A stretch of 64,000 bases of DNA, taken from NCBI GenBank assembly GCA_900319075.1, contig ONMZ01000002.1:1-64000 (forward strand), written 5' to 3'. Positions 8,896 to 18,297 of this stretch are shown piece by piece. The notes beneath the pieces were generated by a model. It saw nothing but the letters and a program-made list of their open reading frames with translations, ran no database searches and was not told the origin of the DNA. The position numbers and the translations under genes were made by a program. Position 1 is the first letter of the stretch; each line of letters opens with the position of its first letter. Source of the DNA: an uncultured Eubacteriales bacterium (GTDB lineage Bacteria; Bacillota; Clostridia; Oscillospirales; Ruminococcaceae).

Positions 8896-9915
8896 ATGAA
8901 GGAACAGCTCAGAAGTATTGAAGAGCGTGCAAAGGCAAGTCTTAAAGAGATAAGCAATGCAAAAGGCCTTGAAGAGTTCAGGGTGAAGTACCTTGGCAAA
9001 AAAGGCGAGATCACAGGTATACTCAAACAAATGGGTAAGCTTTCTGCGGAGGAAAGACCTGCCATGGGTCAGCTTGCAAATAAGGTCAGGGCGGATATCG
9101 AAACTGCTTTGAATGCAAGGATGAACGAGCTTAAATCCGCAGCCGAGCAGATAAGGCTTCAAAACGAAACTCTTGACGTTACACTGCCCGGCAAAGCACC
9201 TGCCGTCGGAAGACCCCACCCGCTGGATGCTGTATTGGCAGACGTTGAAGAGGTCTTTCTCGGAATGGGATTTGACATTGTGGAAGGTCCCGAGGTAGAG
9301 ACAGACCATTACTGCTTCGAGGCGCTGAATATGCCTCCCCATCACCCTGCAAGAGATACACAGGATACATTTTATATCAGTGACAGCGTGCTTTTAAGAA
9401 CCCAGACTTCCTCTGTCCAGATAAGGACAATGGAAAAAATGAAACCGCCTATAAGGATCATCTCACCGGGCAGAGTTTACCGTTCCGACGCAGTAGATGC
9501 AACACATTCGCCTCTTTTCCACCAGATAGAGGGACTTGTTATTGATAAGGGAGTTACCATGGGTGACCTTAAAGGCACTTTGGAGCTTCTTATGAAACGT
9601 CTTTACGGCGACGAGGCAAAAATAAGGCTCAGACCTCACCATTTCCCCTACACCGAGCCATCGGCAGAGGTGGATATGATGTGCTTCAATTGCCACGGAG
9701 AGGGCTGTTCCATGTGCAAGCAGGAGGGCTGGGTAGAGCTTCTCGGCGCAGGAATGGTACACCCCAAGGTGCTTGAAGGCTGCGGCATCGACCCGGATGT
9801 TTACAGCGGATTTGCCTTTGGTATAGGCCTTGAAAGAATAACTATGGGCAGATACAACATCAACGATATGCGTCTGCTTTACGAAAACGATATGAGATTC
9901 TTAGAGCAGTTCTGA
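8896..9915 (+). CDS. pheS: Phenylalanyl-tRNA synthetase alpha subunit
   Basis: Catalytic subunit of the alpha2-beta2 class II synthetase that charges tRNA-Phe. The ATG at 8896 has GGGAGG eight nt upstream; frames opening earlier at 8839 lie inside the terminator and are not used. An N-terminal coiled coil (about 1-90) is followed by the class II core with [27 protein letters not shown] and the motif 3 region [16 protein letters not shown]. The 339-residue length is standard. A Cys pair region [17 protein letters not shown], common in bacterial PheS, is present. pheT follows 19 nt later. Confidence 0.97.
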   Translation: MKEQLRSIEERAKASLKEISNAKGLEEFRVKYLGKKGEITGILKQMGKLSAEERPAMGQLANKVRADIETALNARMNELKSAAEQIRLQNETLDVTLPGKAPAVGRPHPLDAVLADVEEVFLGMGFDIVEGPEVETDHYCFEALNMPPHHPARDTQDTFYISDSVLLRTQTSSVQIRTMEKMKPPIRIISPGRVYRSDAVDATHSPLFHQIEGLVIDKGVTMGDLKGTLELLMKRLYGDEAKIRLRPHHFPYTEPSAEVDMMCFNCHGEGCSMCKQEGWVELLGAGMVHPKVLEGCGIDPDVYSGFAFGIGLERITMGRYNINDMRLLYENDMRFLEQF

Positions 9916-9934
9916 TAAGGGAGGTAAATCATAA

Positions 9935-12349
9935 ATGGATCTTTCAATGAGATGGCTGGCAGACTATGTGGACTGCGATATGCCGATAAAGGAATTTGTA
10001 AGCGGTATCACCCTTTCAGGCTCTAAGGTGGAGTGCTACGAAACAGAGGGCGATTACCTTTCAAACGTTGTTGTGGGTCAGGTCAAGCAGATAGTTCGTC
10101 ACCCTGATTCAGACCATATGTTCATCTGTCAGGTGGACGTTGGCGAGGGTGAGCTCACACAGATAGTAACCGGCGCACAAAATGTAAAAAAAGACGATTT
10201 TGTACCTGTTGCAAAACATAAATCCACAGTTCTCCACGAGGGCAAGGTGGTCAAGATAACAAAAGGCAAGCTCAGGGGTGAGGCGTCAAACGGTATGCTG
10301 TGCTCACTTGCAGAGCTTGGTCTGACAGTGCATGATTTTCCCTATGCTATCGAGGACGGAATTTTTATCCTCGGAGATGATTGCGACAAGACTATCGGTA
10401 AGGATATAAGAGAGGCTATCGGGTTTAACGATACCACCGTTGAGTTTGAGATAACCTCAAACCGTCCTGATTGTATGTCTGTTACAGGACTTGCAAGAGA
10501 GACTGCGGCTACATTCGGCAAGAAGTTTGAGCTGAAGGCACCGGAGTATAAAGGTGTCAAAGGTGATATAAACGACATTTTAAGTGTTAAGATCCACAAC
10601 TCAAAGCTTTGCCCGAGGTATATGGCGGCGGTTGTGAAAAATGTTAAGATAGGTCAGTCTCCAAGGTGGATGAGAGAAAGACTGCGTGCAAGCGGCGTTC
10701 GTCCCATCAATAATTTTGTAGACATCACAAACTATGTTATGCTTGAGTACGGTCACCCAATGCACGCTTTTGATCTGCGCTATGTTGAGGGAAATGCGAT
10801 CAACATAAGAAATGCACAGCAGGGGGAAAAGATAACCACTCTTGACGGTATCGAAAGAGAGCTTTCAAGCGAGATGCTGGTAATTGCCGATGCAAACAAG
10901 CCCGTTGCCGTAGCAGGCGTAATGGGCGGCGAATACAGCGGAATAATGGAGGATACCACGACTGTTGTCTTTGAGTCGGCTTGCTTTGACGGGGCAAGCG
11001 TAAGAACTACCGCAAAGAAGCTGGGCATGAGAACAGATGCGTCTTCAAGATATGAAAAAGGACTTGACCCACACAACTGCTATGATGCCCTGATGAGAGC
11101 TTGTCAGCTGGTTGAGGAACTTGGTGCAGGCGAGGTCCTTGATACCCATATTGACGAGGATCACCACGACGATACACCTAAGTCTGTTGAGTTTGACCCG
11201 CAGTGGATAAACAGTTTCCTGGGGACCGATATCCCTCAGCAGCAGATGATAGACTATCTTACAAGTCTTGAGTTTGAGGTGAAGGACGGCAGAGTTTACG
11301 TTCCCCACTTCAGGATCGACATAGAGCGTCCCTGCGATATTGCCGAGGAAGTTGCAAGACTTTACGATTATAACAATATTCCGGGCACCATAATCAGAGG
11401 AGTTGCCAGGGCTCAGAGAACACCTAAGCAGAAATTTGAAAGAGCTGTAAAACAGGCAATGTTTGCCTGTGGGATGAATGAAACGGAGACATTTTCGTTT
11501 ATTTCACCCAAGTATTTTGACAAGATAAATCTTCCGGCTGATTCAAACCTTCGTAAGTGCGTGACCATAACCAACCCCCTTGGAGAGGATACAAGCGTTA
11601 TGAGAACGACTATCATCCCCTCTGTATGCGAGGTGCTTGCAAGAAATAATAATTACAGAAATCCTAAGTGCTATATCTTTGAGCTGGGAAATGAATATAT
11701 CCCTGTTGAGGGCGAGATACTTCCAAGCGAGCCTTCAAGACTTGGTATGGGCGTATACGATACCTCAGGCAAATTTGATTTTTACAGCATGAAAGGCATT
11801 GTGGAAAATGTACTTGACAGAGTCGGAGCAAAGAACGTAAGCTTTGAAAGGGCTGAAAAAGACTGCGGCTATGATGAGTTCTATGCTTTTCACCCTGGAA
11901 GAGCAGCCGTTGTTAAGGTCGCAGGTACACCTGTAGGCATCTTTGGAGAGCTGCACCCAAGAACAATGGAAAACTACGGTCTTTCCGAAAGAACATATGT
12001 GGGTAAGCTTGATCTGCCGGAAATAATGGAAAATTCCCAGCCTCAGAAAAAATATAAGCCTCTGCCCAAATATCCGGCAACAACAAGAGATATTTCGGTA
12101 GTGTGCGATGACAGCATTCCTGTGGCAGAGCTGGAAAAGGCTATAACAAAGGCTGTGGGATCTATTCTTGAGAAAGTTACCCTGTTTGATGTCTACAAGG
12201 GCGAGCAGATCGAGAAGGGCAAAAAGAGCGTTTCATACTCTATCTCCATGCGCTCCCACGAGGGTACACTTACCGATGAGCAGGCTGATAAAGCTATGGA
12301 TAAAGTCCTCAAAGAGCTTTCGGCAATAGGCGCAGAACTGCGTGGATAA
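9935..12349 (+). CDS. pheT: Phenylalanyl-tRNA synthetase beta subunit
   Basis: The 804-residue beta subunit binds tRNA-Phe and edits misacylated Tyr-tRNA. The order matches the family. An N-terminal EMAP-like tRNA-binding domain (VVVGQVKQIVRHPDSDHMFICQ from about residue 45) is followed by B3/B4 with the editing site (GHPMHAFDLRYVEG), the B5 region, a catalytic-like domain and a C-terminal ferredoxin-fold anticodon-binding domain beginning near KYPATTRDIS. GGGAGG precedes the ATG. It is expressed with pheS under the T-box. No terminator is obvious before the next gene's promoter. Confidence 0.97.
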   Translation: MDLSMRWLADYVDCDMPIKEFVSGITLSGSKVECYETEGDYLSNVVVGQVKQIVRHPDSDHMFICQVDVGEGELTQIVTGAQNVKKDDFVPVAKHKSTVLHEGKVVKITKGKLRGEASNGMLCSLAELGLTVHDFPYAIEDGIFILGDDCDKTIGKDIREAIGFNDTTVEFEITSNRPDCMSVTGLARETAATFGKKFELKAPEYKGVKGDINDILSVKIHNSKLCPRYMAAVVKNVKIGQSPRWMRERLRASGVRPINNFVDITNYVMLEYGHPMHAFDLRYVEGNAINIRNAQQGEKITTLDGIERELSSEMLVIADANKPVAVAGVMGGEYSGIMEDTTTVVFESACFDGASVRTTAKKLGMRTDASSRYEKGLDPHNCYDALMRACQLVEELGAGEVLDTHIDEDHHDDTPKSVEFDPQWINSFLGTDIPQQQMIDYLTSLEFEVKDGRVYVPHFRIDIERPCDIAEEVARLYDYNNIPGTIIRGVARAQRTPKQKFERAVKQAMFACGMNETETFSFISPKYFDKINLPADSNLRKCVTITNPLGEDTSVMRTTIIPSVCEVLARNNNYRNPKCYIFELGNEYIPVEGEILPSEPSRLGMGVYDTSGKFDFYSMKGIVENVLDRVGAKNVSFERAEKDCGYDEFYAFHPGRAAVVKVAGTPVGIFGELHPRTMENYGLSERTYVGKLDLPEIMENSQPQKKYKPLPKYPATTRDISVVCDDSIPVAELEKAITKAVGSILEKVTLFDVYKGEQIEKGKKSVSYSISMRSHEGTLTDEQADKAMDKVLKELSAIGAELRG

Positions 12350-12425
12350 GCTCTTTGTACAGGGTCGTTTGTGTATAATTTTCGCCTTTGGATTTGTGCA
12401 GATTTCATAAAAATAAAAAAATTGC

Positions 12426-12454
12426 TTGTATATTTGATTTTCTTGGAGTATAAT
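12426..12454 (+). promoter_or_regulatory. Promoter upstream of ireB
   Basis: TTGTAT (12426-12431), a 17-bp spacer and TATAAT (12449-12454) are followed by an ACGGGAGGG ribosome site ahead of ireB. Confidence 0.65.
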
Positions 12455-12489
12455 AATAACGTAGAATAAACGACGGGAGGGTCAAGCTT

Positions 12490-12738
12490 ATGTATGATCA
12501 GACAGTTGAATTTTCAATTACAGATGAAAAAGAGTCGGAGCTGAGAAAAACTCTGACCACCATCTATGAGGCCTTGAAGGAAAAAGGCTATAATCCTGTA
12601 AACCAGATAGTAGGCTATATCCTTTCCGAGGATCCGACCTACATAACCACCTATAACAATGCTCGAAGCCTTATAAGGCATATCGACAGAGATGAGCTTT
12701 TGCAGGCGCTGGTCAAATCCTATCTGAAGGTGAAATAA
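12490..12738 (+). CDS. ireB: IreB family regulatory phosphoprotein (UPF0297)
   Basis: An 82-residue cytosolic protein matching the IreB/YrzL family throughout ([42 protein letters not shown]). In Enterococcus the homologue is phosphorylated by the PASTA kinase IreK on N-terminal threonines and modulates cephalosporin tolerance. TLTTIYEAL here contains candidate threonines. In many Firmicutes ireB is followed by ruvX and a DUF1292 gene. Here it stands alone, with its own promoter and a strong terminator 10 nt after the stop. Confidence 0.93.
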   Translation: MYDQTVEFSITDEKESELRKTLTTIYEALKEKGYNPVNQIVGYILSEDPTYITTYNNARSLIRHIDRDELLQALVKSYLKVK

Positions 12739-12748
12739 TAATGCTTTT

Positions 12749-12778
12749 AAAGGACGGCAGAAATTACCGTCCTTTTTT
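12749..12778 (+). terminator. Terminator after ireB
   Basis: AAAGGACGG pairs with CCGTCCTTT around a 9-nt loop and is followed by TTT. The stem core is nearly the same as that of the terminator at 15539-15568. Confidence 0.88.
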
Positions 12779-12857
12779 CTTTTGATTTCTTTGCAAAAAG
12801 GGAATAGTAAGATTACATCAGAAAACTATATTATGACCTTGCAAAGGAGAAAAGAAA

Positions 12858-13667
12858 ATGAAAAAGATGATCGTGGCACTTGCAGCGCTGGCACTTGCCG
12901 GTTGCGCCATAGGCGTTTCACCGGACAGCCCCAAAAAGGAACAGTCCTCGGTGGGAGCGGTGAATGTGGAGGTGAAAAAACAGGACGTTTCCAAGCTTTC
13001 AAAAACAAAACACGGCTATGGACAGGGGACTATTACAGACGAAAAGAACAGGACAACCGGTGCCCTTGATTTCAACAAGCGTTACGCAGAACTTGGCGCA
13101 AAGGCGATAGATACGCAGGATAAGAAAATAACCCTAACCTTCGATCAGGGCTATGAAAACGGGTATACCTCACAGATACTTGACACGCTCAAGGAGAAAA
13201 AAGTAAGAGCCGTGTTTTTTCTTGTAAAGGATTATGCCGAGAAAAATCCCGAGTTGGTCAGAAGAATGATAAACGAGGGGCATATTATCGGTAACCATTC
13301 GGTGCACCACTATTCTATGCCTGATCTTGATGCAAAGACCTGTGAGAGCGAGATAATGGATATGCATAAGTATATCAAGGATAAGTTCGGCTGCGAGATG
13401 AAGCTTTTTCGTCCGCCTATGGGAGAATTTTCGGAGCAATCGCTGACGGTGACTAAAAATTGCGGCTATGAAACGGTAATGTGGAGCTTTGCTTATGCTG
13501 ACTGGGATACAAAAGCGCAGCCTGACGAGCATAAGGCAGCAAAGAAACTTGTGGGAGCAGCCCACGAAGGAGCGATATATCTTCTCCACAGCGTATCAAA
13601 AACCAATGCCCGTATACTGGCTTCGGTTATAGACGGCATAAGAGCCAAAGGCTTTGAGTTCAACTAA
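12858..13667 (+). CDS. PdaA-like polysaccharide deacetylase lipoprotein
   Basis: A 269-residue NodB-fold deacetylase, probably anchored to the outside of the membrane. The signal peptide ends in LALAGC (lipidated C16). The body aligns best with PdaA, which deacetylates N-acetylmuramic acid to start muramic-delta-lactam formation in spore cortex. Similar stretches are HGYGQGT, ITLTFDQGYENGYT (91-104), EGHIIGNHSVHH, FRPPMGEFSEQ and GAIYLLHSVSKTNA. Metal ligands H147 and H151 and base D96 are in place. The second residue of the TFDD motif is Gln97, where B. subtilis PdaA has Asn. The GAGAA ribosome site is modest. It may act on cell-wall muramic acid; spoIIE elsewhere in the window makes a cortex role plausible. 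Confidence 0.88.
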   Translation: MKKMIVALAALALAGCAIGVSPDSPKKEQSSVGAVNVEVKKQDVSKLSKTKHGYGQGTITDEKNRTTGALDFNKRYAELGAKAIDTQDKKITLTFDQGYENGYTSQILDTLKEKKVRAVFFLVKDYAEKNPELVRRMINEGHIIGNHSVHHYSMPDLDAKTCESEIMDMHKYIKDKFGCEMKLFRPPMGEFSEQSLTVTKNCGYETVMWSFAYADWDTKAQPDEHKAAKKLVGAAHEGAIYLLHSVSKTNARILASVIDGIRAKGFEFN

Positions 13668-13674
13668 GCCCCCC

Positions 13675-13709
13675 AAAAAGCGCCCTTTGTAAGGTGAAGG
13701 ACGCTTTTT
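13675..13709 (+). terminator. Terminator after the PdaA-like gene
   Basis: AAAAAGCG-CCCTT pairs with AAGG-CGCTTTTT around a short loop, directly after the stop codon. Confidence 0.8.
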
Positions 13710-13744
13710 CACATAGTTATCACAGAGTTTTCACTCCGGTATCG

Positions 13745-13773
13745 TTGACTTTTGGGATCAAAAGTGATATAAA
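13745..13773 (+). promoter_or_regulatory. Promoter for the anchored protein at 13829
   Basis: TTGACT (13745-13750), a 17-bp spacer and TATAAA (13768-13773). Confidence 0.8.
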
Positions 13774-13828
13774 TGAAGTGTAAAGTAAGGTAACTATGTC
13801 TGTATAAATAATGTGGGAGGAATTTGAG

Positions 13829-15523
13829 ATGATCAAAAATAAGGTTCTTACACCGGTTTTGGCTTCGGTTCTGGGCGTGAGCGTTATCGGTTCAGGCGTT
13901 GGCTATTATCTTGTTAATAAGGACAGCGGAGAGTCAGCAGGTCCTAAGGAGAAAATGGACTCCATGAAAATATCCCTGACTCAGGTGGAAAAAAGTGTGA
14001 ACACTGCCACCGATGATGTTCAGAAGGCTGTCAGCGGACAGCTTGACTACGCATATGATTCATCGCTGAAGTTCACCTTTGGTGAGGGTATGAATCTTAG
14101 CGGACTCAAAACCACCAACTCTGACGGCAGCCAGCTTATCAAGCCTATCGAGATCAAGACCAACGTTAAACAAAAGGGACAGAAGTCTCAGGCTAATATT
14201 TCTGCTAAGTATAATGATACCACTCTGATAACACTTGAATCTATCACCTCAAAGGAAAATAATACCGCTTATTTCAGGATCCCTGAGCTGAGCAGTGCAT
14301 ATATCCAGGCAAGTGAAGCAGATATCAAGAAATTGATTGAGGAGTATCAGCAGAAGCTTCAGCAGCGTGCAGGTTCAAGCGGGGCAAAGATCGGCATTGG
14401 CGGTCAGACCCCAAGCACAAACAATTCCGGCGCTAATATCAAGACTCCGGAGCTGAAAGATCTTGTACCGGGTGTTCCCGATGTTTCATCCGTAGACAGC
14501 AAGAAGCTTGAGGAGAAGCTCAAGAGCTATCTGGAAACCTTCAAGAGCAAACTCCCCGAGAAGAAGGACGGAGCGAATGTTTCCGGTGATATCGACGGAA
14601 ATAAGTACGATTATAAGAGCGTTGTTTATTCCATAAACGGTAAGCAGGCTCAGGATGCACTTTATGCAGTGATCGACAAGATGGCTGCTGACAGCGATCT
14701 GAAAAAGCTTTATGATGACTCCATGAGCAGCCAGACATCCACCAAGAAAAAGAGCTATGCAGATCTTATGGCTGAGCTGAAAAAGGAGCTGGCTGTTCCT
14801 TCCCAGAACCAGAGCAAGGTAGCTTCTTTCGAGCTTTATTATGACGGCGAAGAGATTAGCGGTTTTGGCCTTAAATATGACGGCAAGGAGTATGCAAAGG
14901 GTATCCTTATCAATAAAGATACCGTTAATGCTGTTGATCTGAGCATCTCAGACGATAAGGGCACAAACGGACTGAATGTAAAGGGTTCTTCCAAACTGGT
15001 CGACGGAACTGTAAACGGCGTTTATGCACTCAGCGTTAAGAGCAACGGCAAGGAAGAGGTATCCGGCAAGCTCACTCTTGACAAGGTTGTCGTTAAGGAT
15101 GATTACTTCAGCGGAACGATCCAGATGGACGGAAACTTTGCCGGTTCTTCAGGAAAGAGCGGTAATGCAAGCATCAAGCTTACCGGTACAAGCGATAAGG
15201 ACAAAAAGGATCTGAAGATCTCTGTTGATACCAACGGTAAGAATGTTGTAACAGTAGAGTTCAAGATGAATAAGACTGAGGCTACCGATATTGCACTTCC
15301 AAGTGAGAAAGCTTATAAGATCGACCAGATGGAGGAATACTACAAGACCTGCGATATCGAAAACTTCAAGGCTTCTATCAACGACGCCATAGGATACAAC
15401 GTTTTCGGCATCTTCGACAGCCTTGGCAAGCTTGGACAAAACGGTAAAACAACTACAACTCCAAAGACAAATTCATCTGTAAAGACTGCAAAGGCAGACG
15501 ATTATCAGCTGTATGATTTCTGA
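13829..15523 (+). CDS. Large membrane-anchored extracellular protein of unknown function
   Basis: The 564 residues start at the ATG at 13829, eight nt after GGGAGGA. An N-terminal hydrophobic segment (about 6-27, TPVLASVLGVSVIGSGVGYY) is an uncleaved anchor or signal. The remainder is hydrophilic, rich in Lys, Ser, Asp and Gly, with beta-rich repeats of the type NGLNVKGSSKLVDGTVNG and VSGKLTLDKVVVKDDYFSG that suggest a beta-sheet fold. A Gln/Ser/Gly linker lies near 175-200 and a Thr/Lys tail at the C-terminus. I do not recognise the family with certainty. It is a single-gene unit between its own promoter and terminator. Confidence 0.75.
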   Translation: MIKNKVLTPVLASVLGVSVIGSGVGYYLVNKDSGESAGPKEKMDSMKISLTQVEKSVNTATDDVQKAVSGQLDYAYDSSLKFTFGEGMNLSGLKTTNSDGSQLIKPIEIKTNVKQKGQKSQANISAKYNDTTLITLESITSKENNTAYFRIPELSSAYIQASEADIKKLIEEYQQKLQQRAGSSGAKIGIGGQTPSTNNSGANIKTPELKDLVPGVPDVSSVDSKKLEEKLKSYLETFKSKLPEKKDGANVSGDIDGNKYDYKSVVYSINGKQAQDALYAVIDKMAADSDLKKLYDDSMSSQTSTKKKSYADLMAELKKELAVPSQNQSKVASFELYYDGEEISGFGLKYDGKEYAKGILINKDTVNAVDLSISDDKGTNGLNVKGSSKLVDGTVNGVYALSVKSNGKEEVSGKLTLDKVVVKDDYFSGTIQMDGNFAGSSGKSGNASIKLTGTSDKDKKDLKISVDTNGKNVVTVEFKMNKTEATDIALPSEKAYKIDQMEEYYKTCDIENFKASINDAIGYNVFGIFDSLGKLGQNGKTTTTPKTNSSVKTAKADDYQLYDF

Positions 15524-15538
15524 GAGTTGAAAGATCAT

Positions 15539-15568
15539 AAAGGACGGCTTAAATGCCGTCCTTTTTTT
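15539..15568 (+). terminator. Terminator after the anchored protein
   Basis: AAAGGACGGC pairs perfectly with GCCGTCCTTT around TTAAAT, followed by a T-run. Confidence 0.9.
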
Positions 15569-15628
15569 GTAATACCTCCCCGGGACATATCATAAAATAA
15601 ATGTGAGATATGTTTACGGAGGTGCAGC

Positions 15629-17329
15629 TTGAAAAAACAAGGTTTTATAAAAGGCTCGCTGATCCTGCTTTCAAGCGTTGTTATTACAAAAGCCCTGGGA
15701 CTGGTTTACAGGGTGCTTCTAACAAGGTCTGTGGGCGGTACGGGAATGGGATACTATGCCCGTGCCTTTTCGGTATTTACACCGGTAATGGCTGTGGCTG
15801 CAGCAGGTATACCCTCGTCCGTGGCAAGAATAGCAGCTGAGGAATATGCCCTTGAGCGCTATGCAAATGTCCGTAAGGTAAAACGGACGGCGATGATGCT
15901 TTTTGCCTTTATGGGAATTGCTCTGACGCTTGTTATGCTGCCTCTGGCTTTGCCTGTTACACAGCTTATTACCGGCAGCAGAGCCGGGGGATTTGCCCTT
16001 GCCGCACTTATCCCGTCCCTTTTTTTCTGCTCGGCAATGTCTGTGCTGAGAGGATATTATGAAGGGCTGCACAATATGTATCCTACCGCAGTTTCGGAGA
16101 TCATCGAGACAGTCCTGCGGCTTGCTTTCGGACTGAGTCTTGCCTTTGCCGCACAAAAGCTCTCCATTGAAGCTTTCGCCCGAAACGGCAGCTTTATGGG
16201 GATAGCTTGCAGCGATACGCAGCAGGCAGCCCAGTTTTCTGCCGCCTTTGCTGCCGCAGGAGCTGTGGCAGGAACAAGCCTTTCCTCCGCAGCTGCCTGT
16301 GTATGCATCTTTCTTTACAGTCATTTCAAAGGCGATGGGATAACAAAAAGTATGCTGTATTCAGACAGGGTGACAGATCCGACGGGAAGTATCGTCCGCC
16401 GCCTTGTGGGTTATAGCTTTCCCGTGGGGATATCCGCCTTGATCTCAACGCTGACGGGAATGATAGATATGCTGACTATCGCTCCTTGCGTGGAAAAGGC
16501 GTATAATGCCGATAATTCAAAGTTTTTGTTCCTTACCGGGACGGGCATCACCCCTCAGCAGCTCCCTAACTTCGTTTACGGCTCGTATACAGCCCTTGCC
16601 CTCGCCCTTGCAGGTCTTGCACCGACCCTTACGGCAATGCTTGGAAAAAGCTCCCTGGCGGCTGTCAGCGAAACAGCTGCCAAAGGCGATAAGACCATGC
16701 TTGGAAAAAATATAAACCGTATGCTTTCCCTTTGTGCATATATTGTAATTCCCTGCGGCGCAATGCTTGGGATATTCGGCAAACAGATCCTTCAAATGCT
16801 TTTTTCAGCCAGGACCAGCGAAATATCTGCCGCTGCACCCAGTATGGCGTATCTCGGTGCAGCTGTGATTTTTATGGGCATATCCCTGCCGTGCTTTACC
16901 ACCCTTCACGCATTGAAAAGATCTGCGGCGGTAACGGCTATAATGCTTGCCGGGGGAGCTATAAAGCTTATAGGTAACGTCCTGCTGATAAGCCGTCCTG
17001 CTCTTGCCCTTTCCGGTGCGGCAGTTTCTATGCTTATCAGCGAGGCTGTGGTCTGCGTAATGTGCCTTGCGGCTGTCTTTAAAAGCACCCAGGTAAGACC
17101 TGCGGTGAAAAATATCCTGCTCAAGCCCCTGTATGCCGGCGTAATGGCTTCGCTGACAGCTGTTCTGAGCATGGAAATACTGGAAAAAATGCTTCCGATG
17201 CCCATAAATACACATTTTGTAGCAATTGTATCTATGCTGATTTCGGTCATTATGTACTTAATTGTAGTTGCAATCTTGTGCGAAATGCCGAAATCATCAA
17301 TATTATTGCGAATTTATAAAAAAATTTGA
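15629..17329 (+). CDS. MurJ/SpoVB-type polysaccharide flippase (YabM-like)
   Basis: A 566-residue MOP-superfamily exporter with about 14 hydrophobic helices. Its N-terminus (GSLILLSSVVITKALGLVYR, then GGTGMGYYARAFSVFTPVMA) and the AAAGIPSSVARIAAEE stretch match the SpoVB/YabM branch that includes lipid II flippases. The TTG at 15629 is the start, with GGAGGT five nt upstream. In Bacillus subtilis yabM, yabN (mazG) and yabO (rqcP) lie in the same order, so synteny supports the YabM-like assignment. The substrate (lipid II or another undecaprenyl-linked sugar) cannot be fixed from sequence. Confidence 0.9.
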   Translation: MKKQGFIKGSLILLSSVVITKALGLVYRVLLTRSVGGTGMGYYARAFSVFTPVMAVAAAGIPSSVARIAAEEYALERYANVRKVKRTAMMLFAFMGIALTLVMLPLALPVTQLITGSRAGGFALAALIPSLFFCSAMSVLRGYYEGLHNMYPTAVSEIIETVLRLAFGLSLAFAAQKLSIEAFARNGSFMGIACSDTQQAAQFSAAFAAAGAVAGTSLSSAAACVCIFLYSHFKGDGITKSMLYSDRVTDPTGSIVRRLVGYSFPVGISALISTLTGMIDMLTIAPCVEKAYNADNSKFLFLTGTGITPQQLPNFVYGSYTALALALAGLAPTLTAMLGKSSLAAVSETAAKGDKTMLGKNINRMLSLCAYIVIPCGAMLGIFGKQILQMLFSARTSEISAAAPSMAYLGAAVIFMGISLPCFTTLHALKRSAAVTAIMLAGGAIKLIGNVLLISRPALALSGAAVSMLISEAVVCVMCLAAVFKSTQVRPAVKNILLKPLYAGVMASLTAVLSMEILEKMLPMPINTHFVAIVSMLISVIMYLIVVAILCEMPKSSILLRIYKKI

Positions 17330-17337
17330 AAAAGCAC

Positions 17338-17366
17338 TTGAAATTTTTTGAAAAGTGCGTTATTAT
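17338..17366 (+). promoter_or_regulatory. Promoter upstream of mazG
   Basis: TTGAAA (17338-17343), a 17-bp spacer and TATTAT (17361-17366), overlapped by a TATAAT at 17364. It is followed by about 75 nt of leader with no recognised element. Confidence 0.7.
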
Positions 17367-17445
17367 AATTTAGGTACAGCACAGGCGGTGCGCCGACCGA
17401 GAGGAAGCGTATTGACCGCAGCTTAAACGTTTTCGGGAGAATACT

Positions 17446-18246
17446 ATGGAGCAGATAAAAAAAGAGCTTGTTGAAAAGAAATCTTTTGATATCAATGACC
17501 TTGTTACGATAGTAAAGGTCTTGAGAAGCGAGACCGGGTGTCCCTGGGATAAGGTACAGACCCACGAAAGCATAAAGAAAGATCTTCTTGAAGAGACCTA
17601 TGAGGTCATGGAAGCTATTGACTGCAAAAGCCCGGAGATGATGCAGGAGGAATTGGGAGATGTCCTTTTGCAGGTGGTGTTTCATACTGTACTTGAAAGC
17701 GAACAGGGTCATTTTGAACTTGGGGATGTGACCAACGACGTGTGCCGCAAGCTTATAGTAAGACACCCACACGTTTTTGGTGATGTTAATGTTGAGGGCG
17801 TAGACGATGTCCTTCGCAACTGGGATTCTATAAAAATGGATACCAAAGGACAGCAGACATTTACCGATACATTAAAAAGCGTACCAAAGAATTTCCCTGC
17901 ACTTATGAGAGCGCAGAAGCTGGGAAAGCGTGCGGCAAAGTCCGGACTTGATTTTGAGGATGAGTATGCTGCTTTTGAGGGGCTGAAAAGTGAGGTAACA
18001 GAGACACAGGAGGTACTTGCAGATAAACAGAAGGCTGCACAGGAGCTTGGTGATCTTATGTTTTCGTGTGTAAATGTTGCAAGAAAGCTTGGCCTTGACG
18101 CTGAGGAGCTTTTAAGTCAGGCAAATGAAAAGTTCCTTGAACGTTTTGAAAAAGTCGAAAACAGCGTTACAGCAGATGAAAAGTCCATGACAGAGCTTTC
18201 ACCCCGGGAGCTTGATGAATACTGGCGCAGGGCTAAAAATATGTAA
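17446..18246 (+). CDS. mazG: Nucleoside triphosphate pyrophosphohydrolase MazG
   Basis: A cytosolic enzyme hydrolysing NTPs or dNTPs to the monophosphate and pyrophosphate, a house-cleaning role. The 266 residues hold two MazG domains. The first has GCPWDKVQTHESIKKDLLEETYEV and ELGDVLLQVVFH with Mg-binding acidic residues. The second has KAAQELGDLMFSCVNVARKLG. Unlike B. subtilis YabN there is no N-terminal methylase domain. GGGAG lies seven nt upstream of the ATG. hup follows 51 nt later and rqcP after that, as in other Clostridia. Confidence 0.95.
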   Translation: MEQIKKELVEKKSFDINDLVTIVKVLRSETGCPWDKVQTHESIKKDLLEETYEVMEAIDCKSPEMMQEELGDVLLQVVFHTVLESEQGHFELGDVTNDVCRKLIVRHPHVFGDVNVEGVDDVLRNWDSIKMDTKGQQTFTDTLKSVPKNFPALMRAQKLGKRAAKSGLDFEDEYAAFEGLKSEVTETQEVLADKQKAAQELGDLMFSCVNVARKLGLDAEELLSQANEKFLERFEKVENSVTADEKSMTELSPRELDEYWRRAKNM

Positions 18247-18297
18247 TTGATGAATAGCACAAGGCTGTTCGTTAATAATAATAGGAGGTAGAAAACA

